Assembly (NCBI RefSeq): GCF_001723305.1
Contig: NZ_LPWF01000027.1
Span: forward strand, 118,611-182,610
DNA length: 64,000 nucleotides
Source: Methyloceanibacter superfactus
GTDB taxonomy: Bacteria > Pseudomonadota > Alphaproteobacteria > Rhizobiales > Methyloligellaceae
Direction: 5' to 3'
Every line of letters starts with the position of its first letter. Position 1 is the first letter of the stretch. A program made the position numbers and the translations under genes. Shown here piece by piece: positions 1 to 10,638 of this stretch. Below the pieces are notes generated by a model that searched no databases, was not told the DNA's origin, and saw only the letters and a list, made by a program, of their open reading frames with translations.

Positions 1-527
1 GGCGCGGTGTGGCTCAACCCCGACATGCTCTCCCCTTACGACTATTGGCAGTTCTGGCGGAATGCCGAGGACGCCGACGTGCCGCGCTTCCTCAAGCTCT
101 TCACCGAGCTGCCGCTGGGAGAGATCGGCAAGCTCGCCGCGCTCGAGGGCGCCGAGCTGAACGAGGCCAAGAAGATCCTCGCCACCGAGGCCACGGCACT
201 CGTGCATGGGCGCGATGCGGCGGACCGCGCGGCGGCAACGGCGCGGACCACGTTCGAGCAGGGGCAGACCTCCGCCAACCTGCCGAGCATCGAGGTGGCG
301 CGCGGCGACCTCGAAAAGGGATTGGGCGTGCTCAACGCGGCGGTGCTGGCGGGCTTCGTGAAGTCGACCGGCGAAGCGCGGCGTCAGGTCAAGGGCGGCG
401 GCATCAAGGTCAACGACGCGGCCGCACCGACGAGCGGCAGTCGCTCACTTTGACTGACCTGACCGACGAAGGCGTGATCAAGCTGTCGCTGGGCAAGAAG
501 CGCCACGCGCTCATCCGTCCCGTCTAG
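1..527 (+). CDS. tyrS: Tyrosyl-tRNA synthetase, C-terminal part (5' end outside window, one frameshift)
   Basis: Cytoplasmic enzyme that charges tRNA-Tyr. The window opens inside the gene, so the HIGH and KMSKS regions are not visible. What is seen is the end of the core ([12 protein letters not shown]) and the C-terminal S4-type RNA-binding domain ([15 protein letters not shown]). The frame changes near 421-430: the first frame would stop at 453 with nonsense, while the next frame continues [12 protein letters not shown] and ends [15 protein letters not shown], the usual TyrRS tail. This fits loss of one base in the GC-rich stretch around 421, more likely a sequence error than decay of an essential gene. 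It converges on the AsmA-like gene with a gap of 9 bases. Confidence 0.9.
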   Translation, partial: RGVAQPRHALPLRLLAVLAECRGRRRAALPQALHRAAAGRDRQARRARGRRAERGQEDPRHRGHGTRAWARCGGPRGGNGADHVRAGADLRQPAEHRGGARRPRKGIGRAQRGGAGGLREVDRRSAASGQGRRHQGQRRGRTDERQSLTLTDLTDEGVIKLSLGKKRHALIRPV

Positions 528-536
528 ATCTTCCGT

Positions 537-3500
537 CTACCTGACGTTCTGGAACGGCCTGATGCGCTCGTTCTTCTGTGCCGCGGCCGCGGCGCCCGGA
601 TCCGGCACGGTGCCGGTGAAGTCGAAGATCTGCCGGAAGATGCCCGGCGCCATCACCGACATGGGATTGACGAGCACCGTGGGGTCGTCGAGCTTGCCTT
701 TAATGGCGAAGGTGATGCCCACCACGCCCTCGCCTTGGCGGCCCACCAGGATCTTGCCGAGAATAGGCACGGCGCCGAGCGCCGAGTTCAGGCCGTAGAG
801 CGGAACGTAGGTGCCGCCGAGATCGACCGTCTGCGATTTGAAGTCCACCGTGCCGCGCAAGGTGGCGCCGAGCGCCGGACCGTTGATATAGGCGTCGCGC
901 AGACGGAACTTGCCGGCGCGACGGAGAAGGGCGCGCGCAGGCGCTTGAACACGATGCTCGACTTGACCATCTGCTGCTTCTGCTCGCCGAGGACGGCGGC
1001 GGCGCTCGGGTCGGTGAGGACGTCGGCCACAACGGGATCGCCCTCCACCTCGAAGTCGCGCGCCCATAGGGTCCCGGACTTCGTCCCCGGCCCGCCGGCA
1101 TCCATGTTCACTTGCAGCGAGGCATCCCCGCCCTTGATGCTGCGATAGAAGCCGACCAAGCGGAACGCCGCGCCGGCGTCATGCGCCTCGGCCTTGAGGA
1201 TTCGGGCGCCGTTCTTATTTTGCAGCTCGACGGCGGCCACTTCCCTGCCGTTCAGCAGGCCCTTGGCATCGAGGGCGATCAGCCGGCCATCGCGCTTCTT
1301 GAGCATGACATCCACATTCGTCGCCGTGGTATCGTAGAAGCCGACGACGCGTCCGATCTTGGCGGTGAAATCGATGCCGAAGGGCTGCGCCGGCTCCGTC
1401 GATCCGTCCTCGACAAGCTGGCCCGCCGAGAACAAAGAGCGGAAGAATTGCTGACCGTCATAGCTCGGACCTTCGGCGTGGACCTCGAGCACCTGATCGT
1501 CGCGGACCTCCGCGGTGATCTCGACATGGGTCTGGGGGCTCACCGAGAAATCCGAGAAGTAGAACTTCTTGAGGTGCTGATCGGCGTCGAGAGAGATCTG
1601 ACCGTCGACGGCGATATCGTCACCGACGATCTTGAAATTCTGCAAGTCGGTCGAGCCGTCCTCGTGCTTGGCCACGTCGAAGCTCACCTGCGCCGCCTTT
1701 CCGGTCGGCTTGGTCCACCCCATGCTGCCGAAGAGTAGCTGCGCGTTGGTCAGGTCGGCTTCCATGCTCATGGACTGCGTGGCCTGTCCCAAGCCCGTGA
1801 CCGACAGCGTAAGGGGTGTCGGCCCCTTGACCAGATGGTTGACCTTGATCCCGAGCTTGTCGCGCAAGGCTTCGTCGAGCGTGGCGGAGACCCTGACGGG
1901 CGGCTGCTGGCCGGCGGGCGCGTAGAAGACCCGCTGCCAGTAGATCTCGGCGGGCACTTCCTTGATCTTGATCTCGCCCTTGGCGGTGACGCCCTCGTCG
2001 GAGAGCTCGACGTCGAGCGCGCCGCCGTCGATGTCCATGTCGCCCACGAGGTTCGAGGCGATGGCGTCGTTGAGACGCGCCAACCACTCATCTTGATCTC
2101 CTTGAAATCGAGATCGTTCTTGAGCGGCATCGACAAGGTGAACTCTCCCACGGCGGAGCCACCGAGGAAGTCCGGCTTCATGCCGACGGCGCTAATATAG
2201 CCCAGCGGCTCGTGATCGAGGAGTTGCATGACCGTCGGCGTGGGCGCGGCCGCCTTGTAGGTGATGACGCCCTGCTGCGGATCCTCGCGCAGGTCGGGGA
2301 TGTAGAAGCGCCCTTCACTGAGCGTAATCTCTTGTCCGGCGGCGGGGACGATCTTGCCCTGGGGAATGTCGACCATGAACTCCGTGCCCACCACGGTGAG
2401 CTTGGCGTCGCCCGTGATCACCGGCGGCAGGCCTTCCACGTAGACGATGCTCATGCCGGAGAAGTTCAACTCGACATCGACCGCGCCTTCGGGCGCCGCG
2501 GCCCCCTGCTCGATCTCGGCGATGGCGCCGGCCGGCAGCGACACGTTGAACTTGCCGCCGACCACTTGGCCGCCCGATACGCGCTCGAGCACCCACTCGC
2601 GTGCCTTGCCGGCGAGAAATTTGGGCCAGAAGCGCTTCAGGGTTTCGACCGGCATCGGGCTCACCTTGCCGGCCAGCTTGACCGCGGGCGAACCGGGCGC
2701 GTCCACCACGCTGCCGGACATGACGATCGAGGCGTCCCCGGCGCGAATGACGAAGCGGGACAGCGTCATGGTGCCTTCCTTGGACGAGAGGCTTCCCTTG
2801 GCGGTCCATTCGTCGATCTTGAGGGGGGCGAGACCGAACTCGGCGATCCCCAGAGCCGCATCGTTCGCCTTCAAGGAAAAGTCCCAAGAGACCGCCTTGC
2901 CCTTGTCGTCGCGCACGGGGCGGAACTCGCCGCTGAAGGTGGCCCGGCTCTTGCCCCAGCGCAGCGTCGAGGGGGCGATCTCGACCACGTCGCTCTCTTT
3001 CAGATAGCGCACCGTGAAGTCGCCGTGGTCGATCCGCACGGGCGTATCGCGATCCCAAGGTGGGGTGATCGGACCCGGCGCCAGCCTGAGCCGCGCCTCA
3101 CCCGACAGGAACTCGCCCGAATCGTCCAACTCGACATTGGTCTCGCCATCGACCGCCATGTCGAGCGCGCGGAGGATGCCGATCGTGGGGAAGTTGCCGG
3201 CAATGCCCGCCGGCACCAGATTCTCGATCAGCGCGGTGATCAACAGACTGTTGCGCCTGGCGCGTTGCTCGGTACGAACCTCGAGCTGCCAGTCGCCCTT
3301 GCTGGAGGCGACATTGGCTTCGCCCACGAGGATGCTGCGGTTGTCGCGATGCTCCAGATCTATGGCGAAGTCCGGCACCTGCCATAAAGTCTGCGCGCCG
3401 TCCTGGTTGAGGACGACGATCGCATTCTTGAAACCGAACCGCGTCAGGTAGGACGTGTCGCCGCGGCGGGCGCGGTCGAAGACCTCGGTCACCGTCTTGT

Positions 3501-4193
3501 TCAAATCGAATTTGCGTCCGCCGGCGCCGATCGGCAGCTCGGGCCGCTCGGCACTGACCGCCTCCGGCGGCTCGGCCGCGACTTCGGGGGCGCCGTCCGC
3601 CGGCAGCGCGCCGCGGATCAACACATCACCGTCCGTATTGGACGGCCGGGTGAAGGCCAAGGCCAGGCCTTGGTCGGCCGTGTAAGACAGCAAGAGGCGC
3701 GGGCCGATGAAGTCGACGCTGCCCGGCGCCAACCGCCCCGACAGCAGTCCCGCGCCGCTCATGCCGATGGCGGCAAGCGGCGCTTGGGCGACGATCGAAC
3801 CGTCCTTGTCGAGGAGACGAATGTTGCGGAGGCGGAACAACACGCCCGGCCCGTCGGCGCTGCGCTGGAGAACCGCGTCGTCGATCTTCACGCGCAGGTC
3901 CGAAAGCTGATCGTTGATCGCCGCCTCGATGGGCGGGACGAGAGCGGGGAGAGAGATCGGGCCGTTGGCGAGACGCCCATAGCCAAAGACGATGGCAATG
4001 AGCCCAACCACGAGCACGCCGGCGAAAATCTCGCGGCAGACATGGGCGCTGCGCGAAGAGAGCTTGGCGCAGCTCGATCTGACCGGCGCGGAACCCGCTT
4101 CACCCACTCCCGGCCGCGCGCGGGCAAGGCGCGGATCGCCTTGCCGCCCTCGGCGGTCAGCTTCAGCCAGGTCCCTGCGATCGGTTCGTCCAT
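537..4193 (-). CDS. AsmA-like / DUF3971-type large envelope protein (2-3 frameshifts)
   Basis: Very large protein (about 1,200 residues) with one N-terminal membrane segment (FAGVLVVGLIAIVFGYGRL) followed by a long beta-rich periplasmic region. This is the layout of AsmA/YhdP-type proteins with a DUF3971 module and an AsmA-like C-terminal domain, which are linked to lipid transport or outer-membrane homeostasis. The C-terminal part (DAYINGPALGATLRGTVDF, GVVGITFAIKGKLDDP) is typical of the AsmA-like C-terminal region. The reading changes frame near 2085 and near 920, and probably near 4100. Start is uncertain: a GTG at 4107 opens the frame of the membrane segment, and the ATG at 4193 fits if a further indel lies near 4100. 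The family is clear; the exact N-terminus is not. Confidence 0.75.
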
Positions 4194-4722
4194 TCAGTCA
4201 CAGGCCCCCAAATTTCGGCCGAGCGCCCGATCGCGCCCTCCACCAGGGGCCTACACGAGCAGACTTGTGCTACGACCGGCCCGCCATCGCACGACGACAC
4301 AGCGCTGCCCGGTCCGCTCATGGTCTCTTGCCGGCAACCCCCCAAGGCGTACCCTCAACATCTCGCCCGTGCCTCGTTACCACGGCCCGGAACGAGAGGC
4401 TAAGGTCTCGTGCCATATGAGGCAGGAAAATCGGCTAAAGGAAGGCGATTCCAACCCTTTCAGGCATCGCCGGTCCCCTTCAGGGAGGCCTAGGGGAGGT
4501 CTCCCCCCGCAGGCAGGAGAAGCCCCATGACAAGGTTGGGGCGAGGCGATATTGTCACGGGCAGGAGTTGGGTGCTGGGTATTGGTCTTTGGTCGGGCAA
4601 CTCCGCGACAATCCAGATCTAGGCGGCTCTAAGCCTGCTGTGCTGTCTCAATGTCGCGGGACCTGGTGCCGAGTACGTTTTTGCGCTTTGCGTCACTCGT
4701 TTGAATGGGGAGGTACCCAGTT
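4194..4722. other. Intergenic region between divergent AsmA-like and bactofilin genes
   Basis: About 530 bases without a supported gene. It must hold the promoters of both divergent genes, but I see no clear -35/-10 pair. There is a short perfect inverted repeat, GGGGAG-GT-CTCCCC, near 4493-4506. No tRNA-like fold or conserved coding stretch is recognisable. Confidence 0.4.
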
Positions 4723-5286
4723 ATGTTCACGAAAAAGCCTGAGCCTGGTGAGAGCGTCACCAAGATGGGAGAGCGGCCGAGCGCCGCGCCCGAGCCCAAG
4801 TCATCGCCGTTCACCGAGCGGCCCGCCACATTCGGCAAGGGGCCAACGCCGAGCGCCAGTTCCAGCTCCAGCAAGATGGTCCCCTCGATCATCGGCGAGG
4901 ACCTGACGATCACCGGCAACGTCACCTCGAAGGGCGAGATCCAGGTCGACGGCGAGATCCAGGGCGACATTCATTGCGGCTCCCTGCTGCTCGGCGACAC
5001 CTCGCAGGTCATGGGCTCGGTCATCGCCGAGGACGTCGTGGTGCGCGGCCGCGTGGTCGGCTCCGTCCGCGGCCTCCGGGTCACCTTGCAGGCTCAGTCC
5101 CACGTGGAAGGCGATATCTTCCATCAAAGCCTCGCCATCGAACAAGGCGCTTATTTCGAGGGGAAGTCGCGCCGGTCCGACGATCCGATGGCCGACATCA
5201 AGGCGCCGGAAAGGCCCGCCCCGCGCTCCGACAAGCCGAGCGATTCCGGCGGGGGAAATCCGTTCTCGAGCCGCGCCGCCGAGTAG
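4723..5286 (+). CDS. Bactofilin family cytoskeletal protein
   Basis: Bactofilins polymerise without nucleotide and scaffold cell-wall enzymes or appendages at the membrane. The protein has 187 residues. A proline/serine-rich N-terminal tail of about 50 residues (FTKKPEPGESV) leads to the beta-helical core, with repeats such as SIIGEDLTITGNVTSKG, GEIQVDGEIQGDI and AEDVVVRGRVVGSVRG, then a short charged tail. I chose ATG 4723 because GGGGAGG at 4707-4713 is a strong ribosome site for it; the ATG at 4705 lies just ahead of that site and would add only MGRYPV. The frame is intact. The neighbours mrcA and the murein amidase fit a role in wall growth. Confidence 0.9.
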   Translation: MFTKKPEPGESVTKMGERPSAAPEPKSSPFTERPATFGKGPTPSASSSSSKMVPSIIGEDLTITGNVTSKGEIQVDGEIQGDIHCGSLLLGDTSQVMGSVIAEDVVVRGRVVGSVRGLRVTLQAQSHVEGDIFHQSLAIEQGAYFEGKSRRSDDPMADIKAPERPAPRSDKPSDSGGGNPFSSRAAE

Positions 5287-5326
5287 CCGGCACGCCGAAC
5301 GGGGATTTTCAGCGAATGGATTGCGG

Positions 5327-5349
5327 GGCCTAGGCACAATGCCTAGGCC
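5327..5349. terminator. Hairpin between convergent bactofilin gene and prfB
   Basis: Perfect 10-base arms GGCCTAGGCA / TGCCTAGGCC with a CAA loop, between two convergent genes. There is no good T run on either side, so it is a possible bidirectional transcription barrier and not a textbook intrinsic terminator. Confidence 0.5.
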
Positions 5350-5362
5350 TTCGCCTTGGCGT

Positions 5363-6476
5363 TTAGGCTTTGGCGTCAGCGTGGATGCGCTCGGCGAGCG
5401 CGGCCTCGATGAACGCATCGATATCGCCATCGAGCACGGCGCTCGGATTGGTGCTTTCGACGCCCGTCCGCAAATCCTTCACCAGCTGATAGGGCTGCAG
5501 CACATACGACCGGATCTGGTGGCCCCAGCCGATCTCCGACTTGGTGGCGGCGGTCGCCAGCGCCTCTTCCTCGCGCCGTTTGAGTTCCGGCTCGTAGAGG
5601 CGCGCGCGCAACATGGCCCAGGCGGTGGCGCGGTTCTTATGCTGGGAGCGCTCGTTCTGGCACTGCACGACAATGCCGGTTGGCACATGGGTGATGCGTA
5701 CCGCGCTGTCGGTGGTATTGACGTGCTGACCGCCGGCGCCTGAGGCGCGATAGGTATCGATGCGGAGATCCTTCTCGTCGATCTCGATCTCGATGGCGTC
5801 GTCGATGGCGGGATAGATCCACACCGAGGCGAAGCTCGTGTGCCGCCTGGCGTTGGAATCGAATGGCGAGATGCGCACCAGCCGGTGCACGCCCGACTCG
5901 GTCTTGAGCCAGCCATAGGCATTGAGACCCTTGACGAGGATGGTGGCCGACTTGATGCCCGCCTCCTCGCCGTAATGCTCGCCGATGAGCTCGACCTTGT
6001 ACTTGCGGCCTTCCGCCCAGCGCATATACATGCGCTGCAGCATCTGCGCCCAATCCTGACTCTCGGTGCCGCCGGCGCCGGCGTGAATCTCGATATAGGC
6101 GTCGTTGGCATCCGCCTCGCCGGACAGCAGCGCCTCCACCTCGCGGGTATGGGCCTCCTTGCCGAGCTTGCGTAGGGCGGCTTCCGCCTCGGCGACGATG
6201 CTCTCGTCGCCCTCCTCCTCGCCAAGGGCGACGAGGGTCAGATTGTCATCGAGGTCGGCGGTGATGCGGTAGAAGGCGCCGAGGGCTGCTTCGAGCTGCT
6301 GGCGCTCACGCATGAGGCCCTGGGCGCGTGCCGCATCGTTCCAGAAATCGGGCGCCTCCGCCTCGCGGTCGAGCTCGGTCAGCCGCGCCTTTGCCTGATC
6401 GGGGTCAAAGATACCTCCGGAGCAGGGACAGGGATTCTCTGATCTCGTTGACGACCGTTTCAGTCTCGGCGCGCAT
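5363..6476 (-). CDS. prfB: Peptide chain release factor 2, expressed by programmed +1 frameshift
   Basis: RF2 releases nascent protein at UGA and UAA. The restored protein has 370 residues, normal for RF2. It carries the SPF codon-recognition tripeptide ([12 protein letters not shown]) and the catalytic GGQ loop ([16 protein letters not shown]). Translation starts at ATG 6476, with GAGG about 8 bases upstream, reads 23 codons, meets TGA at 6407-6405, and continues in the +1 frame as [20 protein letters not shown]. The TGA lies in the classical RF2 recoding signal, so this is autoregulation and not damage. No other indel is seen. It follows the wall-synthesis genes on the same strand region and converges on bactofilin. 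Confidence 0.95.
6405..6419 (-). promoter_or_regulatory. prfB: RF2 programmed frameshift signal in prfB
   Basis: On the minus strand the codons read CGG AGG TAT CTT TGA, followed by C. A Shine-Dalgarno-like GGAGG stands three bases before the CTT slippery codon, then the UGA with a following C (weak termination context). This matches the known E. coli element (AGG GGG TAT CTT TGA C) nearly base for base. When RF2 is scarce the ribosome slips +1 and makes RF2. Confidence 0.95.
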
Positions 6477-6577
6477 TCGTTGCCTCGGCTTGGCTAGGGG
6501 ACTCGTAGGAATTCATCGGGCGACGAGCCACGTCGAGGCGGGAAACCCGCCTCGGCCCGGCGCCTCATCTCTTGGTT

Positions 6578-9250
6578 TTAGTAGAGGCCGCCGGTGCCGG
6601 ATGTCAAAGCCCGGTCATTGCCCGGCGGCGGCTGATATTGGCCCTGTGGGGGATACTGTCCCTGCGGCGGAAACTGTCCTTGCGGCGGATACTGTCCTTG
6701 CGGCGGATACTCGCCAGCCGGCCCGGCCTGGGCACCGTCCGGATATTCGGGGAAGTCCTCGCCAGGAATCCCCTCCTCGCCCTCGACCGCGACAGCGGCG
6801 GCGCCATCGGGGACCTGAGAGGGCTTGAAGGCTTCCATGATCACGCCCTGGTCGCCGCGGCGCGCCGGCAGTCCGGTCTTGTGGTTGACGCGCACCAGCA
6901 TGGCGCCGGGCGGCGCCCGGAACGGCACCGGCGGCACGTCCTTCAGTGCCGCGGCGAAGAAGTCGCGGACGATCGGCGCGGCCACGCCACCGCCGGTCGC
7001 GCTGCGGCCCATGTTCCTCGGCTGATCGAAGCGACATAGCGCCGACGACGAGGTCGGGCGTGTAGCCGATGAACCAGGCATCCTTGTAGTCGTTGGTGGT
7101 GCCGGTCTTGCCGGCGATCGGGCGCTTCAACACGGTGAGCTTGCGGGCGGTGCCACTCTGCACGACACCTTCCATGATCCCCACCATCTGGAAGGCCGAG
7201 ATCGGATCGACGATCTGCTTGCGGTCGTCGACCAGCTCCGGCTCCGCCTGACCGGTCCACTCCCGCGCGCCGCACTGGCCGCAGTCGCGGCCGTCATGAC
7301 GCCAAACGGTGCGCCCGTAGCGATCCTGAATGCGGTCGATAAAGGTCGCGTCGACCTTCTTGCCGCCATTGGCGATGATGGAATAGGCGTTGACCATGCG
7401 GATCAGCGTGGTCTCGCCGGCGCCAAGCGACATGGACAGCGCCGGCATCAGATTGTCGTAGACACCGAAGCGGCGCGCATACTCGGCGATGATGGGCATG
7501 CCCATGTCGCGCGCGAGCCGCACCGTCATCAGGTTGCGCGACTTCTCGATGCCGTAACGCAGCGTCGAGGGGCCAGCCCCGCCGCCCGAATAGTTCTTCG
7601 GGCACCATTGCGGCATGCCCTTGCCCTGACTGACACAGATGGCGCCGTCGACGATGATGCTGGACGGCGTGTAGCCGTTATCCAGCGCCGTGAGATAGAT
7701 GATCGGCTTGAACGAGGAGCCGGGCTGCCGGCGCGCCTGGGTGGCGCGATCGAACTGACTTTGCGCAAAGCTGAAGCCGCCGACGATGGCGAGCACGCGG
7801 CCGGTATGCGGATCCATGGCGACCAGCGCACCACTCACCTCGGGCGGCTGCTGCAACGACCACTGACCCGCGACGATCTCCTCGGACTCCGGTTCGCCCT
7901 CCTTGGCCTTCGCTAAGACCGGCGCGACGTAAACCACATCGCCCGGCTTCAGCACGGCGGAGACGGAGCCGGGCGTGCCGCCGAGGCCCCTCTTGAGCTT
8001 TGGACGCGCCCATTTCACTTCCGAATAGGGAATGACGCCGGTCTCACGTTCCTCGACCAGCTTGCCGGATTTGTTGCGGGTCGGACGCAAGCCGATCGTG
8101 GCCTGGTCCTTGGAGACCTCGAGCACCACGGCAAGCCGCCACGGCTCGATGTCGCTCCACACGGGCACGCCGGCCAGCGTCTTGCCCCAGTCGCCGGACG
8201 GGTCGATCGTCTTTTCACGCCGCGCCAACCGGTGTAGGTGCGGTCGTAACTGGTGAGCCCATGAACAAGGGCTTTGCGCGCCATGGCTTGGAGCTGCGGG
8301 TCGAGCGTGGTGCGGACCGACAGTCCGCCGCCATACAGCTTGTCCTCGCCGAAGCGGTCCAGAATCTCGCGGCGCACTTCCTCGGCGAAATATTCCGAGG
8401 CGAAGATCTTGGGGCCGTAGGTGCGCGCCTGGACGCCGAGGGACGAAGCCTTGGCCTCCTCGCCTTCCTCCGGCGTGGCGAAGCCGTTCTCGACGATGCG
8501 GTCGATCACCCAGTTCCGCCGCGCGATCGCGCGATCGGGATGGCGGAACGGATCGTAGTTGCTCGGCGCCTTGGGCAGCGTGGCGAGATAGGCCGCATCC
8601 GCGAGGGTGAGCTCGCTCAGCGCCTTGTCCCAGTAGGTCTGGGCCGCGGCAGCGACACCGTAGCGCGGCGCGAGATAGATCTCGTTGAGATAGAGCTCGA
8701 GGATCTGCTCCTTGGTGAAGGCGCGCTCGATGCGGATGGCGAGGATGGCTTCCTTCAGCTTCCGCTCGATGTTCTGGTCGTTGGTCAGCAGGAAGTTCTT
8801 GGCCACCTGCTGGGTGATGGTCGAGGCGCCGACCATGCGCCGGCCCGACTGAACCGCGCTCAGATTGGTCACCACGGCACGGATGATGCCCTGAATGTCG
8901 AGGCCGCCATGCTGGTAGAAATTCTTGTCCTCGGCCGAGATGAACGCCTCGATGAGGCGCTGGGGAATGGCCGTGATGGGAACGTAGATGCGCCGCTGGC
9001 GGGCGAACTCGGCGATCAGCCGGCCGTCATTGGCGTGGATGCGCGTCATCACCGGCGGCTCGTATTTGGCGAGCACCTCATAGTCCGGCAATTCCTGCGA
9101 CACTTTCCACAGCACGAAGGCGGCGGCGCCGGCCACGGCGATGAACACGATCATGCTGGCGGCGAACATGAAGCCGAGAAAGCGAAAAAGGAATCCGCCG
9201 CGGCGGCGGCGCCGCTGCTTCGGCGGCTTGACTGGTGCCGTAATATCCAT
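6578..9250 (-). CDS. mrcA: Penicillin-binding protein 1A, bifunctional murein synthase (2 frameshifts)
   Basis: Class A PBP that polymerises and cross-links peptidoglycan in the periplasm. Order: Arg-rich cytoplasmic start, membrane segment around residues 20-48, glycosyltransferase domain (GT51) with the catalytic Glu in AEDKNFYQHGG near residue 107 and ASTITQQVAKN, an OB-like linker, then the transpeptidase domain with SSFK (QPGSSFKPIIYL), SRN (EKSRNLMTVRLA) and KTGTTND. The tail is a proline/glutamine repeat. The frame shifts near 8220 (inside the linker) and near 7060, just after FIGYTPDLVVGAM, where the third frame resumes FDQPRNMGRSATGGGVA. Both are single-base events in an essential-type gene and probably sequence errors. 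Confidence 0.92.
6642..6713 (-). repeat. mrcA: Four 18-base tandem units in the 3' end of mrcA
   Basis: Units at 6642-6659, 6660-6677, 6678-6695 and 6696-6713 differ by only a few bases and encode PPQGQY/F hexapeptides on the minus strand. This gives PBP1A a flexible Pro/Gln tail in the periplasm. A more diverged unit follows at the C-terminal end. Copy number is likely to vary between strains. Confidence 0.85.
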
Positions 9251-9384
9251 TGTTTTTACCCGTCCCGGCCCCGCTTTTCAGCCCGCGAGGCACCCGCGCC
9301 AACCCTAGCCAAGAATATGGCAACAACAAGCTGGAGTCGCCACGAATCGTGGCCCTCAGCGCCCTTCAGGGGTGATCGTTAAGA

Positions 9385-10638
9385 TCAGTAGGGGCTGCGG
9401 GCAATACGCTTGGTGAAATAGCCGTCGACGGCAGCCGTGACGGAATCGCCCATGCGGTCGCGCCAAGCGGCCGAGGTGAGCAGCTTCTCGTCGTCGGGGT
9501 TGCTCAGGAAGCCCAGCTCCAAGAGCACCGAGGGTACGTCCGGGGCCTTAAGCACCCGGAATCCGGCCGATCTCAGACGCTTGGTATGCAGGGCGCTCTT
9601 GTTCTTTGGCGGCAAGCTCGCCGACGATCGACCTGGCGAATACCACCGACCGGTTCTGTGTCTCGCGCTGCGCCAGATCGATGAGGATGTTGGCCACCAG
9701 TTCGTCGGAATCGCTCGGCAGCTCGACGCCGGCGATGGCGTCGGAGAAGTTCTCCTTGGCGGCGAGCGCCCTCGCCTCCTCTCGGAGGCGCGCTCCGACA
9801 GGGTGTAGATCGTGGCCCCACGCGCATCGTCGATCCGGGCCGGAAAATAGTCGGCGTGGATCGACAGGAACAGCCCCGCTCCCTTCTTCTGGGCGATGGC
9901 CACGCGCTCCTTCAGCGGCAGGAAGGTATCGTCCTCGCGCGTCAGATGAACCTCGTAGCGGCCGGTGGCGACAAGCTTCTGTCTCAACTCCTTGGCGAAT
10001 TGCAGCACGACCTCTTTCTCGGTCACGCCACTCTCGCTGCTCGTGCCGGGATCGACGCCGCCATGGCCGGGATCGAGGACGATGATGGGCTTGGCGTCGG
10101 CCGGGCGCGTCGGCGGTTCGGGGAACGGGACCGGCGTGCTCGCGGCGCTCGCCTGCTTCACCTCGCGGAGCTTGGTTTGGAATGTCGCCTCGTCGGTCGG
10201 GACGAGATCGATGACAAGGCGCGCCGGCTGATCGTCGCGCGCTTCGAGCACGAAGGACTTGTCGATGAGAAAAGGTCCGCTGACATCGATGACGATGCGG
10301 GACTTACCCGGCGCGAACAGGCCGTAGCGGTACGCGGTCACCAGGCCGCGCTGCTCCTTGCCGAGGCCGGGCGGCATCTGAAAGCTCACATCGGCGGCGT
10401 CGACGATGACCCGGTAGGGATTGCCGAGGGCGAAGACGTGGACGTCGACCTTCTTCGAGAGGTCGGCGATGAAGCGGGTGCGCTCGCGGTCGCCGGCGAG
10501 ACGGGCGTCCTTAGCGACGGCCTCCTTGGCCGTGTCCTTGGCCTGAACGACCCCGGGTACCGCCAAGAGACCAAGCGCCGCGGCCCAAATCGGGATGCCC
10601 GCAATCACGGCACGCACAACTTGCATCGTTCCCCACAT
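9385..10638 (-). CDS. amiC: N-acetylmuramoyl-L-alanine amidase with AMIN domain (paired frameshifts)
   Basis: Periplasmic zinc amidase that cuts the stem peptide from MurNAc during cell separation. A signal peptide (AAALGLLAVPGVVQA) is followed by an AMIN domain (FALGNPYRVIVDAADVSFQ) and the Amidase_3 domain: IIVLDPGHGGVDPG (first His), GVTEKEVVL, FLSIHADYFP, and SVLLELGFLSNPDDE (Glu). Between about 9780 and 9600 the continuous frame gives Arg-rich nonsense. The other frame there reads EALAAKENFSDAIAGVELP and IDLAQRETQNRSVVFAR, so two compensating indels flank the stretch. ATG 10638 fits the signal peptide; an upstream in-frame start at 10731 would add a basic leader. Confidence 0.88.
   Translation of the reverse strand: MWGTMQVVRAVIAGIPIWAAALGLLAVPGVVQAKDTAKEAVAKDARLAGDRERTRFIADLSKKVDVHVFALGNPYRVIVDAADVSFQMPPGLGKEQRGLVTAYRYGLFAPGKSRIVIDVSGPFLIDKSFVLEARDDQPARLVIDLVPTDEATFQTKLREVKQASAASTPVPFPEPPTRPADAKPIIVLDPGHGGVDPGTSSESGVTEKEVVLQFAKELRQKLVATGRYEVHLTREDDTFLPLKERVAIAQKKGAGLFLSIHADYFPARIDDARGATIYTLSERASERRRGRSPPRRTSPTPSPASSCRAIPTNWWPTSSSIWRSARHRTGRWYSPGRSSASLPPKNKSALHTKRLRSAGFRVLKAPDVPSVLLELGFLSNPDDEKLLTSAAWRDRMGDSVTAAVDGYFTKRIARSPY

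Noticed and set aside
2212..3387. 391-codon plus-strand frame inside the AsmA-like gene
   Set aside because: Shadow of the minus-strand gene; Arg/Asp/His-rich with no motif.
4705..4722. Upstream ATG as the bactofilin start
   Set aside because: The strong ribosome site GGGGAGG at 4707-4713 overlaps this ATG codon and is correctly spaced for ATG 4723.
5363..6476. prfB as a frameshift-damaged gene
   Set aside because: The TGA is inside the known RF2 recoding signal, with correct spacing and context.
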